NCBI GenBank assembly: GCA_002104895.1
Contig: MCFG01000445.1
Coordinates: 1 to 27,500, forward strand
Reading direction: 5' to 3'
DNA from: Anaeromyces robustus
Taxonomy: Eukaryota > Neocallimastigomycota > Neocallimastigomycetes > Neocallimastigales > Neocallimastigaceae
DNA: 27,500 bases
The notes beneath the pieces were generated by a model that saw nothing but the letters and a program-made list of their open reading frames with translations, was not told the DNA's origin and ran no database searches. Positions 1-10,509 of this stretch are shown here, piece by piece (position 1 is the first letter of the stretch; each line of letters starts with the position of its first letter). The position numbers were made by a program, and so were the translations under genes.

Positions 1-1413
1 AATTTTTTTTTATAAATTTTTATATTTTTTATTTCAATTTTCAATTTTTACATTACACTTATTTCATGTGTTCTTAATATCATGTCATTAATTTCACCCT
101 TTTTTTTTTATTTTTATTTTTTTTGAATATGCATTTTGTAGTTTATTATTTTCTTTTCTTTTTTTTTTAATTTTAATTTATTCGTGTTACATAAATTAAT
201 ATATTCAAATGACATTAAGTTTATATTAAAATTTATATTTTTTAAGGTTGGATAATAATAGTTAATTTAATTTATTATGGAAAATTTTTATGATATTTTA
301 ATAAATAAATATATAATAAAAAAAAGAGATTTGTAATTTAAATATATATTTAATTTTAATAATTATCCGTTGTTTAAACACAAAAAGAAATTATATATAT
401 ATATAGTAATTAATAATTTTATAACGTTTTTTGTTATATATTTTATATATGATTAAAATTAACAAATAAAAAACAAACTAAACATTAACGAATAAAAAAC
501 AAAACAAAACAAACTAAACAATACAACCAATAAATAGATAAATAATAAAAAAATTAAATAGATAATAAAAAAAAATGGAATAAATATTAAATGATTAAAA
601 AAAAAAAAAAAAAAAAAAAAAAACGAGTGATTTTAGTTATTACTTTTTAAGATAAATGTTGTTATTGTCGACATTAATATTGAAAAAAAAATCAAATGAA
701 ATGATAGTAATTGAATAATTTTTATTCTTTGTTTTGTAGAAAGAGAAAAGAAATTAAAGAAATATTATCATTAATAATATATTTTTAGTTTTTTCGTCAT
801 TGATTTTATTTTCTTTAAACATTAAAAATCAAGTAATAACGATTTCAAATATATTAATATATGTAGTAATTATGAAAAGATGTTTAACAAAAAGTAATGA
901 TGCCGTTACGGAAAATAAAAATAAAAAAAGAAATAAAAATAAAAAATATATTTTTTTTCTCATTTTTTTATTTTATTATTGTATTATTTTTTTATTTTAT
1001 CATTGTATTATTTTTTACAAAAAGGAGTTAAAAATAATAAGAATGAAATTAAATATTTAAACGATTTTCATCATAACGGAGAATAAAAATAAAATTTTCA
1101 TAATGTATATATCTTTTAGTATTTTAATTAATTCTATTATATATTTATTTGATTTAATTTTTTTTAATTATCTATTCTTGTAATTTCTTTTACAATTTTT
1201 CCTTTTATTATTTAAATAATATATATAATTATAGTTTTATATACTATAATCATAACATTGAGAATTATGCATATTTTTTATATTGCCTATAAATATAATA
1301 TAATAATAAAAATCAATACTATATCTACTAATAGTTAAATTAAAACTGTATCAATTGGTTAATTAATTTTTAAAATTGTATTAAAAATAAGTAGATAATA
1401 TTTAAATAATTAT

Positions 1414-1666
<253 letters not shown>

Positions 1667-1817
1667 TGGATAAATTATATTGATAATAATGAATCAAATA
1701 AAGTAAGAAATTCATTTATCAAATAAAGCTATCAAGTAAGGGATAATTAATATATAATACATTTTAAGTCATATTGGTTAATTTAATCCAATCCTTTTTG
1801 ACAACTATAATAGGTAA

Positions 1818-1870
1818 AATAATAATAATAATATAATAATATATAATGATGATAATAATAATAAATAATA

Positions 1871-1907
<37 letters not shown>

Positions 1908-1995
1908 GTAAGTAATAATAATAATAATTAGAATGATAATAATAATTAGAATAATAATAATATTGATAATAATAATTAAGATAATAGTAAATAAC
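1818..1995. repeat. Degenerate AAT/ATA microsatellite
   Basis: This is a second, less regular block of AAT/ATA triplets with AATAGT and AATTAG variants. It produces a long but meaningless Ile/Tyr open frame on the minus strand. Confidence 0.8.
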
Positions 1996-2035
1996 AATAC
2001 AATAAGAAATAAATAATTAAATAAATAAGTAAAAA

Positions 2036-2039
2036 AAAG

Positions 2040-2074
<35 letters not shown>

Positions 2075-2078
2075 ATAT
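2036..2078. repeat. (AAAT)n microsatellite
   Basis: About ten uninterrupted tetranucleotide AAAT units follow directly on the AAT-rich block. Confidence 0.85.
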
Positions 2079-3255
2079 AAATATATATTTTAATAAATTA
2101 TTATGATAATAAATAAGAAAGAAATTTTATTTGTTAAATATAATATATATATTAAAGTTATTAAAGTATAAAATTATAATATAGTAAAATATTATAGAAT
2201 TAAGAAATGAATAGTAGTAGAAATATTATTATGTAACATGAAAAATGAAAAATAAAATCTTAAAATATGAAATTAAAAAAAAAATAAGAATCTTAAAAAA
2301 AAGAAATAAGATAATAATAATATTAAAAAAGAAAAAAAAATCAATAAAGTTAAATAAATATAAAATTATTTATTTAAGGATAAAATATATATTATACATA
2401 TATTAACAATAATAAAAACAATATATGATAATAAATTGAATGTAAATAATTTATATAAAAAAGGAATGTCATTATTATTTTACTTTATTTAAAAAAAAAC
2501 AATTTAAATTGTTTATTACCATTGTTTCTTTTAATTTAAATTTTTAAATATTAAAAAGTAAAATTTGTAAACTTTAATTATTATTTAATTTGTATTAATC
2601 TTTAATTTATAAATTAAACCAATATATTGCAATATACTTTAATATATATAAAATATTACATAAGGTCAGTCATTTATAAAAGGAAATCATTAGTAATAAA
2701 GTTTAATTCTATTTAATATTTAAGAAATGATATTATTTAAAACGAAAAAAAAGATAATTTATATTATAAGGGAAAATTAATATAAGAGGAACTATTTAAT
2801 ATTGAAATTTTTTTAATTTATATATAACAGTAATATTATATTAAAATTTGAATATAATATATTAATTAATTAATATATTACAGAATAATATTAACATTAT
2901 ATTATAATATATCAAATATTAGAATGAGAAATTACTTAGTTTATTTGGTTCATGATTAATATAAAAATGACTATTTTATTAAATAATAAACTTTATTAAA
3001 TAAGGATTGAAATATGAAAATTAAAGATAAAAATTTAACATATTTTATTATATTCTAATTATTTTTTTTTAATTATCTTATTAGAATAATAATATTAAAT
3101 TCGTTGTTATTATTTTATTTTTTAAAATTTTAATTCAAGTTTTTTTTTTATTATTCTCATCATTATTTTATATATTGTTCCTTTAATTGCTAAGAAAAAT
3201 AAGATTTACCATCAAATAATTTTTTGTCAATTCCTATATAATAGACAAAAAAGTA

Positions 3256-3287
<32 letters not shown>

Positions 3288-4176
3288 CAATTTTTTTTAA
3301 AAAAAAATTAATTTAAGAAGATAGAGTAATAATTTTTTTTTTAAAAAAATTAAAAAAGAAAAAATAAAAAAAAATTCATTAACTAAAAGAAATATAAATA
3401 ATTATTATTAATAATTTTCTTTAAAGAAAAAAATAAATAGATTTTATTTTTTTTTTTAGAAAAAAAAATAATAAAACAAAAACAAGTAAAGTAATTTAAT
3501 ATAATAAATATTAAAAAAAAGTATCTTTTAACCAAGGTAAATTAAACATTTAAAATATAAAGAATAATAATTATAATAATACAATAACAACGACATTGGC
3601 AAACTTTAATAATACCAATAACAACATATAATAATAATAAACGAAATGAAAATAATAATAGTAATATATATGAAAAGTATTTAGTAATAATAATATATTT
3701 AAAACGTATTTAATAGTAATAAATATGAAATATATTTAAAGAAATAGTAAATTGAAAATGATTATAGTAATATAAATGAAATATATTTAGTAATAATAAT
3801 ATATTTGAAATGTATTTTAATAATAAATATGAAATATATTTAAAGAGAGTAAATTGAAAATAATTATGAATTTATATAAAAATAAAAAAAAAAAAAAAAC
3901 TATAATATACATAGCAATAAAGAATAAGTAATAATATATAATTTTATATAATATATACTAATTTAAATTGTAACCTTTTTATTCTATATATATATATATA
4001 TACATACATACAATTATTTATTAATATATATATTTAATTCAAAAATAAAAAAAAAATTTTTTTTCGACAAAAGGATAATATAAATTAATTATCAGTGTTT
4101 AAAAGAAATAAATAAAATAAATTAAGATATTCATTCATTATCAAAGTAAAATAATATATATATATAAATAGTCAAA

Positions 4177-6654
4177 ATGAATATGAAAAATCTTAATCTT
4201 ATATTTGCTTTCATTTACTTTGCTTCTTTGGTTCTTTCTTCTCCAATTAATTTAGAAGAATCAGCTCTTGAAGAAGCTAATAATGCTCCAATTGAAGAAT
4301 ACAGTGTTGCACTTCTTGAAGATTGTGATTCTAATGATGAAATAGAAATTCAAGGAACTGAATACATTGTTAACGATGAAGAAGACTGCTTATCTGGTGA
4401 TGAAGTAGTCAAAACTCCAGAAGAAGAAAAAGAAGAAGAAAAACCAGTTGAAGAAGCTAATAATACTCCAGCTGATGAAGCTGCAGGTAATGAAGAACCA
4501 ACTTCATATGAAGTTTCTAATGAAGAAGATTGTGAAACTGGTGATGAAATCGTTAATGAAAACGCAGATGAAGACAAGGCTCCAGAAGCCGCTGAACCAA
4601 CATCTTATGAAGTTTCTAATGAAGAAGACTGTGAATCTGGTGATGAAATCATAAAACCAGAAGAAGAAAAGAAGGCTGACAAAGCTCCAGAAGCTGAAGA
4701 AGCCCAAGAAACTTATGAAGTTTCTAATGAAGAAGATTGTGAATCTGGTGATGAAGTTATAAAACCAGAAGAAGAAAAGAAGGCTGACAAGGCTCCAGAA
4801 GCTGAAGAAGCCCAAGAAACTTATGAAGTTTCTAATGAAGAAGATTGTGAATCTGGTGATGAAGTTATAAAACCAGAAGAAGAAAATAAGGCTGATGAAG
4901 CCCAAGAAACTTATGAAGTTTCTAATGAAGAAGACTGTGAATCTGGTGATGAAGTCATAAAACCAGAAGAAGAAGAAAAGAAGGCTGACAAGGCTCCAGA
5001 AGATGATGAAGCTAAAGAAACTTATGAAGTCTCAAATGAAGAAGATTGTGAATCTGGTGATGAAATCGTTAATGAAAATACAGCTGAAGACAAGGCTCCA
5101 GAAGCCGAAAAATCAACTGAAGGTGAAAAGTTGGCTGAAAAGCTTCCAGTAGATGAAACTACAGAAGATACTCCAGCTGATGATAAGGATGAAGATAGTT
5201 CAAATGAAGCTCCAGTCGAAACTCCAGAAGAAGATAAAGCTCCAGCTGATGAAACTCCAGCTGATGAAAAAGAAACTTATGAAGTTTCTAACGAAGAAGA
5301 CTGTGAATCTGGTGATGAAGTTATAAAGCCAGAAGAAGAAAATAAGGCTGATGAAGCTCAAGAAACTTATGAAGTTTCTAATGAAGAAGATTGTGAATCT
5401 GGTGATGAAGTTATAAAACCAGAAGAAGAAAATAAGGCTGATGAAGCCCAAGAAACTTATGAAGTTTCTAATGAAGAAGACTGTGAATCTGGTGATGAAG
5501 TTATAAAACCAGAAGAAGAAAAGAAGGCTGATAAAGCTCCAGAAGATGATGAAGCCCAAGAAACTTATGAAGTTTCTAATGAAGAAGATTGTGAATCTGG
5601 TGATGAAGTTATAAAACCAGAAGAAGAAAATAAGGCTGATGAAGCTGAAGAAACTTATGAAGTCTCTAATGAAGAAGACTGTGAATCTGGTGATGAAGTT
5701 ATCAAACCAGAAGAAGAAAAGAAAGCTGCTAAGGTTCCAGTTGAAGAAAAAGAATCATACGAAGTTACTGATGAAGAAGACTGTGAATCAGGTGATGAAA
5801 TCGTAAAAGAAAACCCAGCTGCTGAAACTACAACTGAAGATAAGGCTCCAGCCGCTGAAAACCCAGTTGATGAAACTACAACTGAAGATAAGGCTCCAGA
5901 AGCTGAAGAAGCTGAAAACTCAGTTGATGAAACTACAACTGAAGATAAGGCTCCAGCCGCTGAAAACCCAGTTGATGAAACTACAACTGAAGATAAGGCT
6001 CCAGAAGCTGAAGAAGCTGAAAACTCAGTTGATGAAACTACAACTGAAGATAAGGCTCCAGAAGCTGAAGAAGCTGAAAACTCAGTTGATGAAACTACAA
6101 ATGAAGATAAGTCTCCAGAAGCTGAAAAACCAGCTGAAGAAAAGGAACCAACTGAAGAAATTGCAACTGCAGGTGACGCTCAAGAAGCTGAAGAACCAAC
6201 TTATTATGAAGTTTCTAACGAAGAAGACTGTGAATCTGGAGATGAAATCATTAATGATAAACCAGCTAATGATGCTAATGTTGATGATACTCCAGTTGAA
6301 GATACTCCAGCTGAAGATACTCCAGTTGAAGACGCTCCAGCTGAAAATGAAGATGAAAATGAAGAAGAATGTGAATCAGGTTATGAACTTGTTACTGAAA
6401 CTGTTGAAGTTGAAGAAACTTCAGCAGCTGATGAAGAAGAATGTGAAACTGATTATGTCACTGAAACTGTTGACTTAGAAGTTGAAGAAACTCCAGCAGC
6501 TGAAGAAAACAAAGAAACTGAAAATGCTGAAGAACCAGTTGAAGAAGAAAATAATGAAGAACCAATTGAAGTAGAAACTCAAGCACCTGAAGAAGATGTT
6601 GATTCTAATGAAGAAAATACTGAAGAATTAAATGATGATGAAGATTCAGAATAA
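4177..6654 (+). CDS. Secreted acidic repeat protein, one Cys per repeat
   Basis: Single-exon frame of 825 residues; I do not recognise a named family. Residues 1-21 are a clear signal peptide (Met-Asn-Lys start, then a hydrophobic run ending LVLSS), so the product should be secreted. The mature protein is dominated by Glu and Asp. The main repeat has the core YEVSNEEDCESGDEVI plus a Lys/Pro/Glu spacer, giving units of 30 or 36 residues. Thirteen good copies lie between residues 111 and about 690. Degenerate copies sit at both ends (near Cys50, just after it, and two near the C terminus). All 17 cysteines fall in this motif. A second repeat, with core VDETTTEDKAP, fills roughly residues 545-650. 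There is no transmembrane segment or GPI-type tail. The start is the first ATG, in A-rich context, just before the signal peptide. A cell-surface, cation-binding or disulfide-linked matrix role is inference only. Confidence 0.85.
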   Translation: MNMKNLNLIFAFIYFASLVLSSPINLEESALEEANNAPIEEYSVALLEDCDSNDEIEIQGTEYIVNDEEDCLSGDEVVKTPEEEKEEEKPVEEANNTPADEAAGNEEPTSYEVSNEEDCETGDEIVNENADEDKAPEAAEPTSYEVSNEEDCESGDEIIKPEEEKKADKAPEAEEAQETYEVSNEEDCESGDEVIKPEEEKKADKAPEAEEAQETYEVSNEEDCESGDEVIKPEEENKADEAQETYEVSNEEDCESGDEVIKPEEEEKKADKAPEDDEAKETYEVSNEEDCESGDEIVNENTAEDKAPEAEKSTEGEKLAEKLPVDETTEDTPADDKDEDSSNEAPVETPEEDKAPADETPADEKETYEVSNEEDCESGDEVIKPEEENKADEAQETYEVSNEEDCESGDEVIKPEEENKADEAQETYEVSNEEDCESGDEVIKPEEEKKADKAPEDDEAQETYEVSNEEDCESGDEVIKPEEENKADEAEETYEVSNEEDCESGDEVIKPEEEKKAAKVPVEEKESYEVTDEEDCESGDEIVKENPAAETTTEDKAPAAENPVDETTTEDKAPEAEEAENSVDETTTEDKAPAAENPVDETTTEDKAPEAEEAENSVDETTTEDKAPEAEEAENSVDETTNEDKSPEAEKPAEEKEPTEEIATAGDAQEAEEPTYYEVSNEEDCESGDEIINDKPANDANVDDTPVEDTPAEDTPVEDAPAENEDENEEECESGYELVTETVEVEETSAADEEECETDYVTETVDLEVEETPAAEENKETENAEEPVEEENNEEPIEVETQAPEEDVDSNEENTEELNDDEDSE
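4507..5805 (+). repeat. Tandem 90/108-nt coding repeats
   Basis: Twelve consecutive in-frame copies of the YEV..EEDC..GDE unit are encoded here, most with periods of 90 or 108 nt. One longer non-repeat insert lies at about 5080-5275. Copies differ mostly by silent changes such as GAT/GAC before the cysteine codon, so the array seems recently expanded or homogenised. A thirteenth copy lies apart at about 6205. The array keeps other frames open, on both strands, and these are not genes. Confidence 0.9.
5815..6125 (+). repeat. Second coding repeat (ETTTEDKAP type)
   Basis: Six in-frame copies of a short unit with core ETTTEDKAP are joined by ENPVD or ENSVD and EAEEA linkers. The units alternate between a 14-15 residue form and a 20-residue form. 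Near-identical codons between copies point to recent duplication, independent of the cysteine repeat. Confidence 0.85.
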
Positions 6655-7414
6655 ATAAAATTTTATAATAATAGAATTTATAAATAATTATAAAAACTAA
6701 AAAATTAAAAAATTAATAATTACTTAATAATAAAATAAATAAATAAATAATTGTATAAAATAATATAATTTTTTTTTATAAAAGAAAATTATGTTTTTTT
6801 TTTTTTTTTTAAATTTTTTTTTTACAAGAAAAAATGAAAAATCAATAGATAGTAAAAAAAAAAAGAAAAAAAAAAAAAAAGCTAATTAAAAATAATATAT
6901 AAACCTTTATTTAAAATTTAGATTAAAAATATAAAATTATAAATGAACGAACTAACAAAACAAAAACTAAAAAAAAAAAAAAAAAAAAAAAAAAACAAAA
7001 AAATAACAACGAAAAACAATAAGAAAAAAAAATATAAAAATACAAAAATAAATAAATAAATAAATATATATATATATAATTAATAAAATAAGTTTTAATA
7101 AAATATTTATATTTTCTTTTTTTTTTTTCTTTTATAAAAATATTTATAAATGATATAATAAATCATTTATAATTAAAAATATATATTTTTAGTTAATGAA
7201 TAAAAACAAAAAATTAAGTGTTGATCCACTATAATAAATAAAACAATAAATTGAAAAAAACAAACAAACAATAAATAAATGAATAAAAAGAAATAAATAA
7301 AAGAAAAACATATTAATATTATTTGTTTTAATATATATATTAATTATAAAAGAATTGTTTTCTTTCTTTTTTCATTTTTGTGTTTTATTTATTGTTTTAA
7401 ACTTTTTTTTTATA
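6655..7414. other. AT-rich 3' flank, no gene seen
   Basis: Downstream of the acidic-repeat gene there are poly-A/poly-T runs and short AAAT repeats (for example near 6736 and 7049). No open frame has coding character. The A-rich region after the stop presumably contains the polyadenylation site, but I cannot place it. Confidence 0.7.
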
Positions 7415-7768
7415 ATATATTATTCAATAAATTTAAAACCAACCTTTCCAGGAACGTCAATGCTGATAACACAGTAGGACAGCCTAGTAGGGCAAATGCC
7501 GATCCTATTTCTGACCCAAGTGGAATAGGATAGATCAATTTTACTTTAATTCTATATTTAGAATTAAGGGCTGTATGGATTTATTGTTTTTAAATATTAT
7601 TATACTACTTTTTTTCCTCCAGTATTATTTATTATTATCTATAATATATTACTGGTTTTTATTTTTTAGTATCATTTTTTTTTTCATTATGTGTTTTTTT
7701 ATGATTCATGTATTTTAATATTTAAATTCAATAAAGTTGACGTACAAATTGTGTGCCATAAAAAAAAA
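7415..7768 (+). mobile_element. Non-LTR retroelement 3' end, fragment 1
   Basis: This copy matches 8112-8472 over almost its whole length, with only scattered substitutions and small length changes in T-runs. It begins inside the element's last reading frame (FNKFKTNLSRN), reads to the same stop after DPSGIG, continues through about 230 bases of 3' UTR, and ends in GTGTGCCAT plus a short A-tail. Starting mid-frame and ending in the shared 3' terminus is the expected form of a 5'-truncated LINE-type insertion. The assignment to LINEs rests on this structure, not on a full reverse transcriptase. Confidence 0.6.
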
Positions 7769-7921
7769 TTTTTATAATATGAAATTTAATAAAATGATTA
7801 TTAATATGAACAGTATTGAAAAATAATTCTTGTCCTAATTATTTAAGGGTTATAAAAGTAGTAATAATAGTATTAGTAATATAGATATATTAGGTAGTAA
7901 AAAAATAGTTAATAGGTATAG

Positions 7922-8230
7922 AATATATATTTTTTAATTGGTGGTAGAGATTATGATTTTAGTGATAGAATTAACAATAGTCCATACAAAAAGGAATGGG
8001 AATGTTTGTTTAAGCGTCAGACTGAATCTGGTACTTATTCAAAATCCCCATTCTTGTTGCGATCTGCGGCTCTATTGAATGATATCATGCCTGTTATCTG
8101 TAAAAGACAACATATATTATTCAATAAATTTAAAACCAACCTCTCCAGGAACGTCAATGCTGATAACACAGTAGGACAGCCTAGTAGGGCAAATGCCGAT
8201 CCTATTTCTGACCCAAGTGGAATAGGATAG
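7922..8230 (+). pseudogene. C-terminal remnant of a retroelement ORF
   Basis: The frame is open from just after a stop at 7919-7921 to a stop at 8228-8230, about 102 codons, with no good ATG near its start. It therefore looks like a 5'-truncated gene. The order RQTESGTYSKSP, then LLRSAALLNDIMP, then FNKFKTNL resembles the tail that follows the reverse transcriptase in many LINE ORFs (Arg/Thr-rich stretch, R..LLN, F..FK..L). That resemblance is from general family knowledge and is weak. The last 36 codons are repeated, with the same protein sequence, in the neighbouring fragment at 7427-7534. It could also be the end of an unrelated duplicated gene. Confidence 0.45.
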
Positions 8231-8474
8231 ATCAATTTTACTTTAATTCTATATTTAGTATTAAGGGCTGTATGGATTTATTGTTTTTAAATATTATTAT
8301 ACTACTTTTTTTCCCTCCAGTATTATTTAATATTATCTATAATAATTTACTGGTTTTTTTATTTTTTTTAGTATCATTTTTTTCATTATGTGGTTTTTTA
8401 TGATTCTTGATTCATGTATTATAATATTTAAATTCAGTAAAAGTGACGTACAAATTGTGTGCCATAAAAAAAAA
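7922..8474 (+). mobile_element. Non-LTR retroelement 3' end, fragment 2 (longest)
   Basis: This is the longest of three related fragments. It holds about 100 codons of an open frame, the stop at 8228-8230, then a 3' UTR that ends in GTGTGCCAT and a short A-tail. It shares its last ~360 bases with fragment 1, and its final part with fragment 3. The 5' boundary is uncertain: the frame opens after a stop at 7919-7921, and sequence upstream to about 7770 has no match in this window. Confidence 0.6.
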
Positions 8475-8558
8475 TTTAGTATCATTTTTTTCATTATGAA
8501 TTTTTTTAATATTTAAATTCAATAAAATTGATGTACGAATTGCGTGCTATAAAAAAAT
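8475..8558 (+). mobile_element. Non-LTR retroelement 3' end, fragment 3 (very short)
   Basis: It begins with TTTAGTATCATTTTTTTCAT, as in the 3' UTR of fragments 1 and 2, and ends in GCGTGCTAT plus A-rich sequence. It joins fragment 2 directly after that copy's A-tail. It differs more from the other two than they do from each other, so it is probably older. Confidence 0.55.
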
Positions 8559-10509
8559 AATTAATATATATATATATATATTTTAAAGATAAATTTATGT
8601 ATTTATATATTTGTAAATGAAAAATATAAAACAAAAAAAAAAAAGAAAAAAATTAAAAAAATATAGAAAAAACATTAATATAAATAAAAAAAAAGTTTTA
8701 AAAAACAAAAAGAACAGAAAAATAAAAACTAATTTTTTTTTAATAAAAAATAATATTTTATATAATTGTGTGTTATAAAAATAAATAAATTTTTTTTTAT
8801 ATTATTAATTATAATTAATTTTTTTGTTAAGATAAAATTATAAAATCATAAAAGAAATGTTTATAATTTTTTTTGTTAGATGAAATTATAAACCATAAAA
8901 AAGTTGAAATTAATGTTTAAAATTTTTCATACATAGTTAGATAAAAAATAATTTTTTTTTTTACCTTATATTAATCAAAAATTAAGTTAGAAAAACAATA
9001 AACAAAGAACTGAGTAAAAAAAAAATTAAGTTAGAAAAACAATATGAATATCATATTTTATTTTGAATAAAAATTTTTATGACTATTATGCATATATTAA
9101 TCACAACAAATTATTAAGACTCTATATATCCTAGTAATATTTGCTATTACTGAAATTTTAATATAAATTGATATTATTTATAATATTATTTTCAATAATT
9201 GATATTAATATTATTGACCATTTAATTTTTGATTTTCGATCAAATTGTATATTAATTATATATTTTTAAAAAATAGAAATATATAATTATATTTCTAATT
9301 TTTATATAATATTTTTATATAAAAAAATTATTCATTCGTTTTATTTATTCATTGAGTATGGCATTAATACAAAAATCTGGTACTCAATAAAACGAATGAA
9401 TTTTTTTTTTTTATAAAATATTAAATAAAAGATAGTAATATAGAGTACCATATTAGTACAAAATATATATGTTATTTAATTCATATTCATGTTAATGTTG
9501 TATTCAATATAAATAAATTATAACTTAATAGATTATTTCTTTATTTTTACTTTATTAACTTTTAAAAATTTATGTAATTTAATATTATTCTCTACATAAA
9601 TTTAATGTTACACAACTTATTATTTAGTTTAATAGAAATTATTGTTATAAAAACTCTTTGTTTAACATAATTTTTTTCTGTTAAATATTTCAAGTTAATA
9701 TTCTAATTGTTATTATTATTTTATGAGTTATTGCTTTTTTTCTTATATTAATTGAATATATAATAAATATTAATAATATAAATAAATATAGTTTTTATAT
9801 TATTAATATTTCTTTTAATTATTGGTTTCAAATAATATCTTTTTTTTGTAATTTTCAATGGACTTTTTAAATACTAATTATTAATTTTTTTCATTTAATT
9901 TCAACTTTTTTTAAATATTAAAATGAATTTTTAATTATACATAATGTAAAAACCATAATATACATAAATGTAAAACTAATACAGAAAATATTTAAAATAA
10001 TAGAAATAAGTGATAGAAATAAATTAATAAATCAAGTGATTAGTAGTATATTATTTAATTTAAAAAATGTAAAAAAAACATAAATAAATGTTATCATGAA
10101 TGATACATAACGTATTGTAATTAAAGAAATTTAAAGAACATTAAAAAATCAATGATTATAGCGAATCAGAAATAAAATAATCTAATAAATTTTAGTTTTT
10201 TGAACATATTAATTTTATATTATATGAATAAAAAAAAAAAAAAATTGTTATATATATACATATATTTATATATATATATTTTATATTAATTTGAATAAAT
10301 TAATTTTATATATGTAATTAAATCTTTAATATATATAAAAAAAAGGAATTATAATAAAATTTATAAGAGATTTTTATAAAAACTACTTATAAAAAAAAAA
10401 GTATTAAATAATATAGAATTTAGTATTATCCATTTATCAAAAAGATAGTGCTTATAATACTTATACTTTTTTTGTAAATTTATATTATACAGGAATTTAA
10501 ACAGAAAAT
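8559..10509. other. AT-rich spacer upstream of CCT3
   Basis: No coding signal is visible on either strand. The only structure I can support is the inverted-repeat element near 9310-9420. The final part holds the CCT3 5' flank. A short stretch at about 8765-8785 again resembles the retroelement terminus (ATTGTGTGTTATAAAAA), but it is too short to call. Confidence 0.65.
9310..9420. repeat. Inverted-repeat (hairpin or MITE-like) element
   Basis: ATTCATTCGTTTTATT at 9330-9345 is matched perfectly in reverse complement at 9386-9401. The pairing extends outward, with gaps, into TATATAAAAAAA versus TTTTTTTTATAAAATA. Inward, GAGTA at 9354-9358 pairs with TACTC at 9381-9385 after an 8-base bulge. The presence of C and G in the arms makes chance less likely than for the usual AT palindromes. 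No protein is encoded. Target-site duplications could not be fixed in this sequence context. Confidence 0.5.

Noticed and set aside
872-1060. 62-codon ORF, Lys/Asn-rich then Phe/Ile-rich
   Set aside because: Low complexity, made of poly-A and two copies of an AT-rich repeat, with no homology I recognise. It is best explained by sequence composition.
1764-1997. Minus-strand Ile/Tyr ORF
   Set aside because: It is a translation of AAT/ATA microsatellites.
4504-4905. Open minus-strand frame with repeated aromatic/hydrophobic segments
   Set aside because: It is the complement of the acidic coding repeats; GAA/GAT-rich codons read as Phe/Ile in reverse. The same holds for 4350-4577 and 5200-5559.
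5867-6478. Long plus-strand frame rich in Lys/Leu/Gln
   Set aside because: It is a frame-shifted reading of the ETTTEDKAP repeats inside the acidic-protein gene, with no independent start context or domain.
8035-8235. Minus-strand 66-codon ORF
   Set aside because: It overlaps the retroelement remnant. The plus-strand frame is the one kept between two diverged copies.
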